Notes: generated by a model not told the origin, from the letters alone. A DNA stretch of 64,000 nt from Candidatus Dormiibacterota bacterium (GCA_019245575.1 JAFARE010000001.1:1-64000); one strand, 5' to 3'; positions 7,925 to 17,836 are shown, numbered from the stretch's first letter. Made by a program: numbers and translations.

Positions 7925-8664
7925 AGCGCATGGACGCCGACCAGGGTGCCGATGCCGTAGGTCACCCCGGCGGCGACAGTTGCGATCAGCAGCTGGCGCA
8001 GCGCCGAGCGCAGACGGGAGCGGTCGGTGAAGACGGCGACTCCCCAGCCGATGCCCAATGCGCTCAGCGCCCCGAGCACGATGGATGCGATGACGGCGCT
8101 CACCCCGGTGGCGAAGAACCACGGAATGAGCGGGATGATCGCGCCCACCGCGAACGACACGAACGACGACACGGCCGCCTGCAGCGGCGACCCCGTCTGC
8201 CCGGGGCTCACCCCCAGCTCCTCGCGCGCGTGCACGTCGAGCGCGACCTCGGGGTCGCGCATGACCGCCTGCGCCAGGCGATACGCATCTTCCTGTTCCA
8301 GGCCTCGGCGCGCGAAGGTCGCGGCCAGCTCGCGCGTCTCGGCCTCGGGGTGGCGCTCCAGCTCGCGGCGTTCCACGGCGAGCTCACGCTCCAGCAGCTC
8401 CTTCTGCGCCGACATCGAGACGTACTCGCCGGCGGCCATCGAGAACGCGCCCGCCACGAGCCCCGCGAGCCCGGCCAGGCGGACGATGGACGGCGGCGGG
8501 TTCGCACCCGCCACGCCGAGGATCAACGAGACGTTGGTGAGCAGACCGTCGCTGATGCCGAAGACGGCAGCGCGCGCGCCGCCGCCCTGAACGTCGCGAT
8601 GGTGCTGCCGTGGACCCGATGACGCATGGTGCTGCTTCTCCGGGGCGCGCTGCCGCAGCTTCAT
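7921..8664 (-). CDS. VIT1/CCC1-family transporter
   Basis: This 247-residue membrane protein opens with FGISDGLLTNVSLILGVAGA, the conserved first helix of the plant/yeast vacuolar iron transporter family. A second helix, LAGAFSMAAGEYVSMSAQKE, carries the metal-site GEYVS motif. A cytoplasmic charged segment (about 95-165) with several Glu/His residues corresponds to the family's metal-binding domain. Three more hydrophobic helices follow. Relatives move Fe2+ or Mn2+ across membranes. It is followed by the coupled 126-residue gene and preceded by hppA on the same strand. Confidence 0.88.
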   Translation of the reverse strand: MKLRQRAPEKQHHASSGPRQHHRDVQGGGARAAVFGISDGLLTNVSLILGVAGANPPPSIVRLAGLAGLVAGAFSMAAGEYVSMSAQKELLERELAVERRELERHPEAETRELAATFARRGLEQEDAYRLAQAVMRDPEVALDVHAREELGVSPGQTGSPLQAAVSSFVSFAVGAIIPLIPWFFATGVSAVIASIVLGALSALGIGWGVAVFTDRSRLRSALRQLLIATVAAGVTYGIGTLVGVHAL

Positions 8665-8697
8665 GGGCTCACGGTGCCACAGATGGCGCGCGCCGCG

Positions 8698-10740
<2,043 letters not shown>

Positions 10741-10810
10741 GCGTTCGCCAAACTCCAGAGTGAAAAAGAACGAGACAGCGCTGCGCGCCGATCTCGGATT
10801 GGGCGGCAGG

Positions 10811-10816
10811 ATTGTA
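10811..10816 (-). promoter_or_regulatory. Possible -10 (TACAAT) for hppA
   Basis: TACAAT on the minus strand lies about 70 bases upstream of the hppA ATG, which would leave an untranslated leader of about 63 bases. The -35 position (CGCCTG) is weak. Confidence 0.35.
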
Positions 10817-10850
10817 CCTGCCCGGCCTCGGGACAGGCGCAGTCGCGGCT

Positions 10851-10856
10851 TATGCT
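10851..10856 (+). promoter_or_regulatory. -10 hexamer TATGCT, near-leaderless start of cinA-like gene
   Basis: TATGCT ends 9 bases before ATG at 10866, placing transcription start within one or two bases of the start codon. Confidence 0.5.
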
Positions 10857-10865
10857 GGGCGGCGA

Positions 10866-11645
10866 ATGGCGCAATCCGGCGACGGTTCCACGGTGCTCAT
10901 CGCAGTCGGCGACGAGCTCCTCAGCGGCCACACGCAGGACACCAATTCGCACCGTCTCGCCGGGTTGCTGTACGCAGCCGGGTATCCGGTGCGCCGCATC
11001 GAGGTGGTCGCGGACCAGCCCGCGGCGATCATCGGAGCGGTGCGGCGCGCCATCGGCGAGGCCGGTGTCAGCCGCGTGGTCGTGAGCGGCGGCATCGGCC
11101 CCACTCCCGATGATCGGACCTTCGCCGCCGTGGCCGAGGCTCTGGAACGTCCCCTCGAGGAGAACGAGGTGGCGCTGCAGCACATCACGGCGCTGCTGCG
11201 GCGGATGTTCGAGGCCGGCTGGGTGGTCAGCCCCGAGATGAGCGAGGCCAACCGCCGCGCCGCGCTGGTCCCGCAGGGAGCGCTCGCCCTGCCCAATCGG
11301 CGGGGCATGTCACCGCCGATCGCGCTCGACCTGGGCGGCGATCAGTGGCTGTTCGTGCTGCCGGGTATCCCGCGGGAGTTCGACGCCATCGTCGAAGAGG
11401 AGCTGATTCCGCGCTTCTTCAGTGGGCGCACCGCGCCGTGGGTGCGCGAGATCGCGTACACCTCGGTGCCCGAGGCGGAGATGTACGCGCCCATGCGCAC
11501 GCTCGAAGCCGAGTTTCCCGACGTGCTCGTGGGCTCGTACCCTCAGACGGAGCGGCGCCGGCTCGTCATCCGCCTGCGTGGCGCCGACGAAGCCCGCGTC
11601 GAGGCGGCCGCCGCTCGCCTGCGCGAACTAAAACCCGAGCCCTAA
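10866..11645 (+). CDS. cinA: CinA-like molybdopterin-binding-fold protein (N-terminal domain only)
   Basis: The 259-residue product begins [20 protein letters not shown], the conserved opening of CinA/MoaB-fold proteins. [13 protein letters not shown], the loop that holds the nucleotide or pterin phosphate, follows near residue 73. A P-rich [11 protein letters not shown] motif lies near 165. Only the N-terminal CinA domain (ADP-ribose pyrophosphatase-type in characterised homologues) is present. The C-terminal nicotinamide-nucleotide amidase (PncC) domain of full CinA is absent. ATG at 10866 is chosen from the -10 spacing. Confidence 0.85.
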   Translation: MAQSGDGSTVLIAVGDELLSGHTQDTNSHRLAGLLYAAGYPVRRIEVVADQPAAIIGAVRRAIGEAGVSRVVVSGGIGPTPDDRTFAAVAEALERPLEENEVALQHITALLRRMFEAGWVVSPEMSEANRRAALVPQGALALPNRRGMSPPIALDLGGDQWLFVLPGIPREFDAIVEEELIPRFFSGRTAPWVREIAYTSVPEAEMYAPMRTLEAEFPDVLVGSYPQTERRRLVIRLRGADEARVEAAAARLRELKPEP

Positions 11646-11769
11646 GCGTCAGCCGGCGCTCAGGCCCTCTGAGACAAGGAGGCGCCGAGCAAGGCGAGGG
11701 AGCGTACCGCTAGTACGTGACCGAGCCGGCGGAGGAGCCGACGCCGTATCAGAGGGAAATGAGCGTCGG
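11646..11769 (+). other. Large palindromic intergenic element B
   Basis: This lies between the stop codons of convergent cinA and csp. Outer arms at about 11650-11675 and 11747-11772 pair over some 20 positions (AGCCG.CGCTCA and CCCTCTGA with their complements). A central hairpin GCGTAC-cgcta-GTACGT is flanked by GGCGAGGGA and GACCGAGCC. I recall the core GGGAGCGTAC...GTACGTGACCGAG as a recurring intergenic motif in other GC-rich bacteria, but cannot name it. A bidirectional terminator role would fit. It is unlike the GGACCR-hexaloop family. Confidence 0.5.
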
Positions 11770-11973
11770 CTAGCCGACCTTCTGCAGATTCCTGGCGCGG
11801 GGGCCCTTGGGGGAGTCGACGATGTCGAAGGTGACCGACTCGCCCTCCTGCAGGCTGTCGAAGTCGACCGAGGTCAGCTCCGTGCGATGAAAGAACACTT
11901 CGTTTCCGTCGTCTGCGCGAACGAAACCGAAACCACGGTCAGGGATGATTTTCTTGATCCGGCCAGCAGGCAC
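11770..11973 (-). CDS. csp: Cold-shock-domain RNA-binding protein
   Basis: This 67-residue protein consists of one cold-shock domain with both RNA-binding motifs: RNP1 as RGFGFVR and RNP2 as VFFHRTEL. It binds single-stranded nucleic acid and acts as an RNA chaperone. Two in-frame GTG codons exist (11991 and 11973). GGAGG at 11980-11984 lies between them, six bases before 11973, so 11973 is the start. The N-terminus VPAGRIKKIIPDRG is somewhat unlike the usual Met-Lys-GTVKWF opening, but the fold is clear. Confidence 0.93.
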   Translation of the reverse strand: MPAGRIKKIIPDRGFGFVRADDGNEVFFHRTELTSVDFDSLQEGESVTFDIVDSPKGPRARNLQKVG

Positions 11974-12117
11974 AGCGATCCTCCAGGACACATGCTGGCA
12001 ACGGTCATGAGTCCCATCCTGGATGCGACCACGTTTGGCGTTCCGTGCCAGCGAGCGGGACGATCGGGGCGCGAATGGGGTTTACAGCGGGCTTCCGTGC
12101 AGCCACAGACCCGCGGC

Positions 12118-13299
12118 TCAATCCAGCATAGCAGGGTTGCCTCCGAGACCGCCCTCCCATGCCGCGTACAGTTCGTCGACACTCTCGGGCAGGTTCGCGT
12201 AGTAGTCGGCGATGTTCATGCGCGCCGCGATGGTGGTGCGCGCACGCCGCTCGTGCTCGCGTGACATCTGCTCGCGCCATGCGGTGCCGAACACCGTAGG
12301 TTCGCCCGTGACGCTCACCAGGCCGCGGCGTCCCAGCCGCGACTCTCTGTCCAGCGGCGGAATGTCCGCGACGCGCGGTCCGCTGTTCGCCCACGCCGCC
12401 GCGTGCACCTCGGCAGCGCCGGACTCGATCAGGCCGGCGGTCGCATTGCGCGCATAGGCGGCGACGGCCACGGCGTCGTCCTCGCCGTCGCCCTCTATCG
12501 TTGCGACAACGTGATGCGCGGACTCCATCACGGTATTGGTCAATTGGAGCAGAAACACGGCGGCGTTGGCATCCGTGGCGCTCGCCGAACGCAGCCGGGC
12601 CGGCTCGAGCACCATCCCGACCGCGTCAAGCTCCGGCGCGAGCGCGTGTGGCCGCACGCCGCGGGCGACCAGGATGTCGCTCGTCGACAGCGTCAGCGTG
12701 CATCGCTCGCCGCGCTCGTGAACGCGCGCGCTCAGCAGCGCCGTCCAGCGTCGCAGGTCGTCGATGCGCCGCGGACGCATCGCCGTGGCCGGGTCGTGCC
12801 CCAGGTCCCAGCACGCGACGGCGGGATGGCCGGCGAACGCCGCGAGCATGGCGTCGAGCCACGTGAGCGCGGTGTCGAGCATGAGCGTGTCGGTGTACAT
12901 GTCGCGCGGCCCGCCGGGCTGCACCACCGCGTCGGTCAGCACACGCACGCCCGGCCGGGGTGCGCGCACGTCAATCGCGTAGGCCGGCAGCATCACGCAG
13001 TCACCCAGCGACTGGACAAACAGCACCGGGACAACTGCCAAGCTCTGTTCCGCGGCGATGCGGAGAAACGTCTCGACGTCGCGCAGGCGCGCCGGGGGGA
13101 CGGCGTGGCGGTCGGGCATGAACACGTCCCAGGGGAGCATGGTGCGCACCACCCGCACACCGAAGTTCGACATGGCGCGCAGCTCCGCCGCAGCGTGCGT
13201 CGCGTCGAACTCGTGCCACACGTAGGGTCCTGTTTCCGCCGACCAGTGCGTTGCGCCGGCCTCGGCGCCGGTGCGCGCCGCCTCAGTAAACGAAGAGAT
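12118..13299 (-). CDS. Glycoside-hydrolase-like (GH5-type TIM-barrel) protein
   Basis: The protein reads as a cellulase-like (beta/alpha)8 barrel: THWSAETGPYVWHEFD at the N-terminus, FGVRVVRTMLPWDVFMPD (second strand with the conserved Arg), VVPVLFVQS, and HPAVACWDLGHDP where GH5 relatives usually have the acid/base W-x-L-x-N-E. Here the Asn-Glu is replaced by Gly-His, so hydrolytic activity is doubtful. No canonical start lies between GTG 13221, which cuts off the first conserved strand, and a codon at 13395 deep inside the SDR gene. ATC at 13299 follows GGAGG by 5 bases and is used provisionally. It is the last gene of the lipid operon. Confidence 0.6.
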   Translation of the reverse strand: MSSFTEAARTGAEAGATHWSAETGPYVWHEFDATHAAAELRAMSNFGVRVVRTMLPWDVFMPDRHAVPPARLRDVETFLRIAAEQSLAVVPVLFVQSLGDCVMLPAYAIDVRAPRPGVRVLTDAVVQPGGPRDMYTDTLMLDTALTWLDAMLAAFAGHPAVACWDLGHDPATAMRPRRIDDLRRWTALLSARVHERGERCTLTLSTSDILVARGVRPHALAPELDAVGMVLEPARLRSASATDANAAVFLLQLTNTVMESAHHVVATIEGDGEDDAVAVAAYARNATAGLIESGAAEVHAAAWANSGPRVADIPPLDRESRLGRRGLVSVTGEPTVFGTAWREQMSREHERRARTTIAARMNIADYYANLPESVDELYAAWEGGLGGNPAMLD

Positions 13300-14116
13300 C
13301 GATGCCTCCGGCCACCTGCAGCACCTGGCCCGTGATGTAGCGGGCCTCCGGCGAGCAGAGGAACACGATCGCGTGCGCGATGTCCTCCGGTTCACCCGGG
13401 CTGCGCGCCGCGGTGCGCAGGATCATGCGGTCATTCATCTTCGGGTCGCCCATCTTCCACGCCTCGGTGGCGATGATGCCGGGCGCGATGACGTTGGCGG
13501 TGATGCCGTAGCGCGCGCCCTCTAGGGCCATCGACTTGCCCAGTCCGATTAGCGAAGCCTTGGTCGTCGCGTACGAGGCCTGGCCGAAGCCGCCCAGCGT
13601 GCCGGCGACCGACGCCATGTAGACGACCCGGCCCCAGCGCTGCTCCTTCATGTAGGGCCAGGCGGCCTTCGTGCAGTTGTACGCGCCGCTGATGTTCACG
13701 CGGAGGTCGCGCTCCCAGAGATCGTCGCTCTGATTCTCGATCTGAGCGATGTGGTCGAGTGTTCCCGCGTTGTTGACCAGGATGTCGATGGAGCCGAACT
13801 CCTTCTTGATCTCGGCGAACACCTCGCGGATCTGCTCGCGGTCGGTGACGTCCATCTTGAAGGTGGCCGAGCGGCGGCCCATCTGCCGGATCTCCTCGCT
13901 CGTCTTCTCGGCGTACACGACGTGCTGCGATGTGAACAGCTGCGCCAGCGCCGACTGCGCGGCTTCGGCGGTGCGTTCGAGGTTGGGATCCGACTCGAGC
14001 AGGATGTCGGTGACGACCACGTCGGCGCCCGCCCGCGCCAGCGCGAGGCAGTCGGCCCGGCCCAACCCGCGAGACCCGCCGGTGACGACCGCGACTTTGC
14101 CGGTGAGGTCGAACAT
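13283..14116 (-). CDS. Short-chain dehydrogenase/reductase
   Basis: A 277-residue classical SDR: cofactor loop TGGSRGLGRADCLA near residue 12, NNAG near 116, active-site Ser in VVYMASVAGT and the YATTK (Tyr-x-x-x-Lys) pair. An unusually long insert (about residues 40-80, FTSQHVVYAEKTSEEIRQMG) follows the second strand. Asp after the second strand (VVVTDILL) suggests NAD+ rather than NADP+. Within this operon it probably oxidises a hydroxyacyl intermediate, e.g. a 3-hydroxyacyl-CoA, downstream of the MaoC hydratases. The substrate is inferred from context. Confidence 0.9.
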   Translation of the reverse strand: MFDLTGKVAVVTGGSRGLGRADCLALARAGADVVVTDILLESDPNLERTAEAAQSALAQLFTSQHVVYAEKTSEEIRQMGRRSATFKMDVTDREQIREVFAEIKKEFGSIDILVNNAGTLDHIAQIENQSDDLWERDLRVNISGAYNCTKAAWPYMKEQRWGRVVYMASVAGTLGGFGQASYATTKASLIGLGKSMALEGARYGITANVIAPGIIATEAWKMGDPKMNDRMILRTAARSPGEPEDIAHAIVFLCSPEARYITGQVLQVAGGIDLFVY

Positions 14117-14130
14117 CGCGGCCGCGGCGC

Positions 14131-15375
14131 TCAGCTGGCCTTGGCCGCCGGGCGCTCCGCCGGCTCGTCCTTGACCAGCTTGGGCCGCGCCATCGCGCGG
14201 CGCTCACCGAGGATGAAGCGGCTGATCACCAGGCGCTGGATCTCTGCGGTGCCTTCCCAGATCTGATAGATCTTCGCGTCGCGCATGAAGCGCTCGACAG
14301 GATATTCCTTCACGTACCCGTAGCCGCCGAGCACCTGCACCGCGTCGGTCGTCACGCGCATCGCCATGTCGCCCGCGAAGAGCTTTGCCATCGATCCCTC
14401 GCCGCGCGCGTAGGGAATGCCGTTCATCGCCATCCACCCGGCACGCAGCATCAGCAGCCGCGCGGCGTCGATCTCGGTGGCCATGTCGGCCAGCTTGAAT
14501 GCGATCGCCTCGTGCTTGGCGATGGGCTTGCCGAACGCGTGCCGCTCGAGCGAGTAGTCGCGCGCGAACTCGAAGGCCGCGCGCGCGATGCCGATGGCGC
14601 CCGCTGCCACCAGCGGACGCGTCGCCTCGAGCATGAGCATCGCGCCGACCGCACCCGGACCGGTTGCGTTGCCCTCCTTGTCGAAGCCGAGCCGCGCGTC
14701 CTCCGGGACGAAGCAGTCCTCCATGATCACCTGCGCCGTGTGCGACGCGCGCACGCCGAGCTTGCGCTCCTTGCGTCCCTGGCGCATGCCGGGGTTGCCC
14801 TTCTCGATGACGAACCCGGCGATGCCGGCGGGGCCGAGCGCCTTGTCAGTGGTGGCGAACACCACCTGGATGTCGGCGATGCCACCGTTGGTGCAGAACT
14901 GCTTCGTGCCGTTGAGGACGTAGCCCCCGTCGACCTTCTTCGCCGTCGTCTCCAGCGACAGTGAGTCGGACCCCGAGTTGGGCTCGGTCAGGCCCATCGC
15001 GGCGATGCGCAGCTCTTTGGGATCGCAGAGCATCCCCACGTACTTCTTCTTCTGCTCCTCGGTGCCCATGGCGATGATGCCCGCGCCGGCGAGCCCGCTT
15101 GCGCCGATGGCCACGGCCATGCCCGCATCACCCCAGGCCAATTCCTCCTGCAGGATCAGCGAGGTCACGAGGTCGACGCCGCCGCCGCCGTACTCCTCGG
15201 GGAATCCGGACGCGGGGTCGAGTCCCAGGTCGTGCGCCTTGCGCATGACGTCCCAGGGCGTCTCCTCGTGCTCGTCGTAGTGATCCGCCACCGGGCGCAT
15301 CTCCTTCTCGGCGAACTCGTGCGCCAGGTTGCGGATCTCTTCCTGCTCCGGCGTGAGCGAAAAGTCGAGCGGCAT
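14131..15375 (-). CDS. Acyl-CoA dehydrogenase
   Basis: A 414-residue flavoprotein. MGLTEPNSGSD is the FAD/substrate signature near residue 120, followed by KQFCTNGG, and the C-terminal helical domain carries QVLGGYGYVKEYPVERFMRDAKI with EGTAEIQRLVISR. The catalytic Glu is likely in IYQIWEGT. It introduces the alpha-beta double bond of acyl-CoA and hands electrons to ETF; etfA and etfB lie 6 kb away. The frame extends 14 codons upstream, but ATG at 15375 (MPLDFSLTPEQEEI) matches the usual family N-terminus and is preceded by an AG-rich site. Confidence 0.95.
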   Translation of the reverse strand: MPLDFSLTPEQEEIRNLAHEFAEKEMRPVADHYDEHEETPWDVMRKAHDLGLDPASGFPEEYGGGGVDLVTSLILQEELAWGDAGMAVAIGASGLAGAGIIAMGTEEQKKKYVGMLCDPKELRIAAMGLTEPNSGSDSLSLETTAKKVDGGYVLNGTKQFCTNGGIADIQVVFATTDKALGPAGIAGFVIEKGNPGMRQGRKERKLGVRASHTAQVIMEDCFVPEDARLGFDKEGNATGPGAVGAMLMLEATRPLVAAGAIGIARAAFEFARDYSLERHAFGKPIAKHEAIAFKLADMATEIDAARLLMLRAGWMAMNGIPYARGEGSMAKLFAGDMAMRVTTDAVQVLGGYGYVKEYPVERFMRDAKIYQIWEGTAEIQRLVISRFILGERRAMARPKLVKDEPAERPAAKAS

Positions 15376-15385
15376 GTCCTCTACC

Positions 15386-15805
15386 TCAGCGTGAGAGCCG
15401 GACGCGCGCCCGGCCATTTGTCAGCACCCGCTCGCCGCGATCCGAGGTCGCTTCCACGTCAAGCGTGGCAACTCCCTCGGCGTCGTCGACGGCGGCAACA
15501 CGTCCAGTGCAGGTGATGGCGTCGCCCGCTCGCAGCGGCTTGCTGAAGCGGCACTCGAGCGCGAGCAGCGCGTCCGACGTGCCGGCCCAGCGCGCCACCG
15601 CTTCGGCGAGGATGCCGAGCTCGAGCAGCCCGTGCGCGATGGTGCCGGGCAGCCCGACCGACCGCGCGAACTCCTCATCGACATGGATGGGGTTGAAGTC
15701 GCCCGACGCCTCGGCGTAGGCGTTGATCTGCTCCTGGCTCACCACGCGGGTGAGCGGCTCGAGCTCGTCGCCCACCTTCACGGCGGACCCAGCTGCGGTG
15801 CTCAT
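15386..15805 (-). CDS. MaoC-like (R)-specific dehydratase, HadB-like half
   Basis: A 139-residue single hot-dog protein. The hydratase motif is visible: YAEASGDFNPIHVDEEFA, with the catalytic Asp and His of R-specific enoyl-CoA hydratases, followed by IAHGLLELGI. It overlaps the upstream hot-dog gene by 4 bases (ATGA), so the two are likely made in equal amounts and form a heterodimer like mycobacterial HadA-HadB. The reaction is hydration of enoyl thioesters or the reverse. The start at ATG 15805 is set by this overlap. Confidence 0.88.
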   Translation of the reverse strand: MSTAAGSAVKVGDELEPLTRVVSQEQINAYAEASGDFNPIHVDEEFARSVGLPGTIAHGLLELGILAEAVARWAGTSDALLALECRFSKPLRAGDAITCTGRVAAVDDAEGVATLDVEATSDRGERVLTNGRARVRLSR

Positions 15806-16218
15806 GCGCCTCCCCCTCGCACGATCATCATCGAGCGGCCTTTGCACACGACCGCGCCGTCCGCCGGACGCACCGCCTCCACGGCGAGCGTCACGAAGGT
15901 CATTCCCCGCTTGTCCTCAACCGAGATGATCTCGGCGCTGGCGTCGACCGTGTCGCCGGGGCGCACCCGGGCCGGCCACTCGAATGCCTGCTCACCGTGG
16001 ATGAGCCCCGCCAGATTGATGCCCACCTCCTCGTCGGTGAAGAGCTGGGCGAAGGCGGGCGCCAGGCAGTACACGGCGGCGTAGGTGGGGGGCACCGCCT
16101 CCGGCTCGAACGGCGCGTCCGGTCCGGCGATTGCCCGCGCCATGGCTCGAGCCCGCTCCGGATCGACCACCTGGCCGGGCGCCGCGTAGCGGCGGCCGAC
16201 GTGTCCGGCGTTGGGCAC
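15802..16218 (-). CDS. MaoC N-terminal-type hot-dog protein, HadA-like half
   Basis: A 138-residue protein resembling the non-catalytic N-terminal hot-dog domain of FAS1-type dehydratases: VPPTYAAVYCL, NLAGLIHGEQAFEWPARVRPGDTV and FVTLAVEAV. It lacks the Asp-x-x-x-x-His catalytic pair seen in the next gene. It probably supplies substrate binding in a HadA/HadB-type heterodimer. The start is GTG 16218, 58 bases after the expected transcription start of the promoter at 16283-16311. It is the first gene of the lipid operon (16218 to 12118). Confidence 0.85.
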   Translation of the reverse strand: MPNAGHVGRRYAAPGQVVDPERARAMARAIAGPDAPFEPEAVPPTYAAVYCLAPAFAQLFTDEEVGINLAGLIHGEQAFEWPARVRPGDTVDASAEIISVEDKRGMTFVTLAVEAVRPADGAVVCKGRSMMIVRGGGA

Positions 16219-16251
16219 CTCAGGCCCTGAGGGGGCCCGGCCCGCGGAAAA

Positions 16252-16267
16252 TTGACATGAGAATCAA
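16252..16267. promoter_or_regulatory. Inverted repeat, probable operator of the lipid operon
   Basis: TTGACATGAGAATCAA has matching TTGA/TCAA ends and sits in an AT-rich island about 10-25 bases downstream of the predicted transcription start. This is a typical place for a repressor such as a TetR- or GntR-type fatty-acid regulator. No regulator gene is next to it, so the protein that binds is unknown. Confidence 0.4.
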
Positions 16268-16282
16268 CATTTCCCTGGCCGC

Positions 16283-16311
16283 ACTATAGGGGTCAGGACC
16301 GGCCGAGTCAA
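16283..16311 (-). promoter_or_regulatory. Sigma70-type promoter of the lipid operon (TTGACT-17-TATAGT)
   Basis: On the minus strand TTGACT (16311-16306), a 17-bp spacer and TATAGT (16288-16283) form a near-consensus promoter. The -35 overlaps the stop codon of the asparaginase gene, so the lipid operon has its own promoter. Transcription should begin near 16276. Confidence 0.7.
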
Positions 16312-17300
16312 AGCGCCGGCAGCTGGTCGGTCGAGACCCTCGTCCCGCCCACAGCGGCTCCCTCCCAGTTCCGCAGAGGCGGCGAGGCGAAGGCCTCGAG
16401 TGCCGACGGAAGCCCCTCCGGGAACGCACCCATGCGCTGCAGCACGGCGAGGGCCACCGGGGGCAGGGCTTCGCCCGCTCCGGCCTCCAGCTTCAGGGCC
16501 ACAGCGGGTCCGTCCGGCCGGAGGGTGGCGGCCCAGACCGCGGCGCCGCCGATCTTGGCCGTGAGGAGCGCGCCGCTCTCAGCCAGGAGTGCCGTGTCGA
16601 ACCGCCCGGTCCCGCCGACCAGGTGAGGGTGCGCCGCCATGGCGTCCTGGCAGCGGCGAAATCCCGGGTCCGCCTGGCCCGCCGCGAACGCCCGCGCCAG
16701 CGTCGCCAGGGACACGCCATAGGTTGGCAGCCCGCAGCCGTCGATGCCCCAGGGGGCGGACGAGAGGTCGAGGCCCATCAGCGTGCTCATGGCGGCGGTG
16801 ACGGCCCGCTGGCACGGATGCGCAGGGTCGGTGTAGCCGGCGAGCGGCCATCCCGCCACCGCGCAGGTCGCCAGCATCGCGGCGTGCTTGCCCGAGCAGT
16901 TGTTGTGGACGCGCTGCGGCGGCAGGCCGGAGGCGAGCAGCCGCCTCGCGGCGGTCTCGTCGAAGGGCACATGCGCGCCGCAGGCAAGCGCGTCCTCGCT
17001 CAGGCCGGCCAGGGCGAGGAGGCTCCGAACCGTGGCCACGTGGTCGTCCTCACCCTGGTGCGAGGCGCAGGCCACCGCGAGGTGGTTGTCGCCGGCCCCG
17101 ATCCGCTGCGCCGCGCCCCGGACGAAGGGCAGCGCCTGCAGCGGCTTGACGCAGCTGCGCAGCGTGATGGTCGCGTGCGGGTCGCCGGCGGCTGCGAGCA
17201 CCTCGCCGGCCGCGCTGACGACGGCGACGTGGCCTCGAATCGCTGCCTCAGGAACATCCCCGCGCCAGACGGTCGCGAGCAGCGCGGGAGACGTGGTCAC
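16308..17300 (-). CDS. Class 3 (Rhizobium ReAV-like) zinc-type L-asparaginase
   Basis: A 330-residue protein of the asparaginase II family typified by Rhizobium etli AnsA/ReAV, unrelated to E. coli-type enzymes. RSCVKPLQ gives Ser49 and Lys52 of the nucleophile site, ASHQGE gives Ser80, NNCSGKHAAM gives Cys135 and Lys138, and DGCGLP gives Cys189. The last three sit at exactly the numbers I recall for the ReAV zinc ligands. It hydrolyses asparagine to aspartate and ammonia. It follows the zinc-ribbon gene by 31 bases and probably shares its promoter. Confidence 0.9.
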   Translation of the reverse strand: MTTSPALLATVWRGDVPEAAIRGHVAVVSAAGEVLAAAGDPHATITLRSCVKPLQALPFVRGAAQRIGAGDNHLAVACASHQGEDDHVATVRSLLALAGLSEDALACGAHVPFDETAARRLLASGLPPQRVHNNCSGKHAAMLATCAVAGWPLAGYTDPAHPCQRAVTAAMSTLMGLDLSSAPWGIDGCGLPTYGVSLATLARAFAAGQADPGFRRCQDAMAAHPHLVGGTGRFDTALLAESGALLTAKIGGAAVWAATLRPDGPAVALKLEAGAGEALPPVALAVLQRMGAFPEGLPSALEAFASPPLRNWEGAAVGGTRVSTDQLPAL

Positions 17301-17331
17301 GGCCGGCCAAGTGTGCCAGCCGGCGGGGCGC

Positions 17332-17526
17332 CTAGAGCAGCTGCACGCTCGCCGTGGGGCGGTGGAAACGAACGCGACAGCGGTCGCAGCGGAAGACGAG
17401 GCGCAAGCCCAGCCGCCCTATGACTCCGGGCGTCCGGCTCTCGCAGTTGGGGCACGTGGCGTGCTCCTCCGCGAAGTTGCTGGGCACGTCCTTGAGGGGC
17501 AGTTCGACAGGCTTGTACTTTCTCAT
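17332..17526 (-). CDS. Small zinc-ribbon protein
   Basis: A 64-residue protein, basic at the N-terminus (MRKYKPVELPLKDVP), with two metal-binding knuckles CPNC and CDRC spaced about 20 residues apart. This is the pattern of a ribosomal-type or rubredoxin-like zinc ribbon. No specific family is recognised. The start at 17526 follows a -10 TAGGAT by 7 bases, and an upstream in-frame ATG at 17547 would lie within the promoter. Its role could be nucleic-acid or protein binding. Confidence 0.75.
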   Translation of the reverse strand: MRKYKPVELPLKDVPSNFAEEHATCPNCESRTPGVIGRLGLRLVFRCDRCRVRFHRPTASVQLL

Positions 17527-17533
17527 GGGCGCG

Positions 17534-17563
17534 ATCCTAATGCACACACTATCTGACAGTCAA
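17534..17563 (-). promoter_or_regulatory. Promoter TTGACT-18-TAGGAT, leaderless start of zinc-ribbon gene
   Basis: On the minus strand TTGACT (17563-17558), an 18-bp spacer and TAGGAT (17539-17534) are followed by 7 bases and ATG 17526. The rest of the 310-base divergent gap (17564-17724) contains GC-rich palindromic pieces such as GGGCTGCGCC, but no gene I can support. Confidence 0.7.
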
Positions 17564-17724
17564 GCTATAACATAAGCCTCCCCTCCAAGTGGGTGCCGGT
17601 CCGGTCGCCGGGCTGCGCCGGGCCGGCACTGCCACTCTTGGCCGGGGCCCCGTCCGGGGTTTGCGGCGAGCGGTGCGCTCGCGCGAATCCTGGAGTGTGG
17701 CGCGGCCTTTTCGTGCGATGCGCT

Positions 17725-17754
17725 TTGACTTCCGCACCTGGACTTTGTTAGCTT
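17725..17754 (+). promoter_or_regulatory. Promoter TTGACT-17/18-TTAGCTT of the LysM/CHAP gene
   Basis: TTGACT at 17725-17730, then TTAGCT (17-bp spacer) or TAGCTT (18-bp spacer). The transcript would start near 17760 and carry a 77-base leader with G/C-rich hairpin potential, ending in GGAGGG at 17824-17829. I looked for a c-di-AMP (ydaO) riboswitch here and did not find one. Confidence 0.5.
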
Positions 17755-17836
17755 GCCCCCCTTGTTGCGGGGCGGATTCCCAATGGGGACGCCGATTTCA
17801 GCCTAGTGGGAAGGGCTTGCACTGGAGGGTAGGCTC

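Noticed and set aside
17564-17836. Possible c-di-AMP (ydaO) riboswitch ahead of the LysM/CHAP gene, as in actinobacterial wall hydrolase genes
   Set aside because: The conserved ydaO segments (GGGGUGAAUC, GACAGCUAACC) are not present; GTTAGCTTG at 17747 is part of the -10 and in the wrong context.
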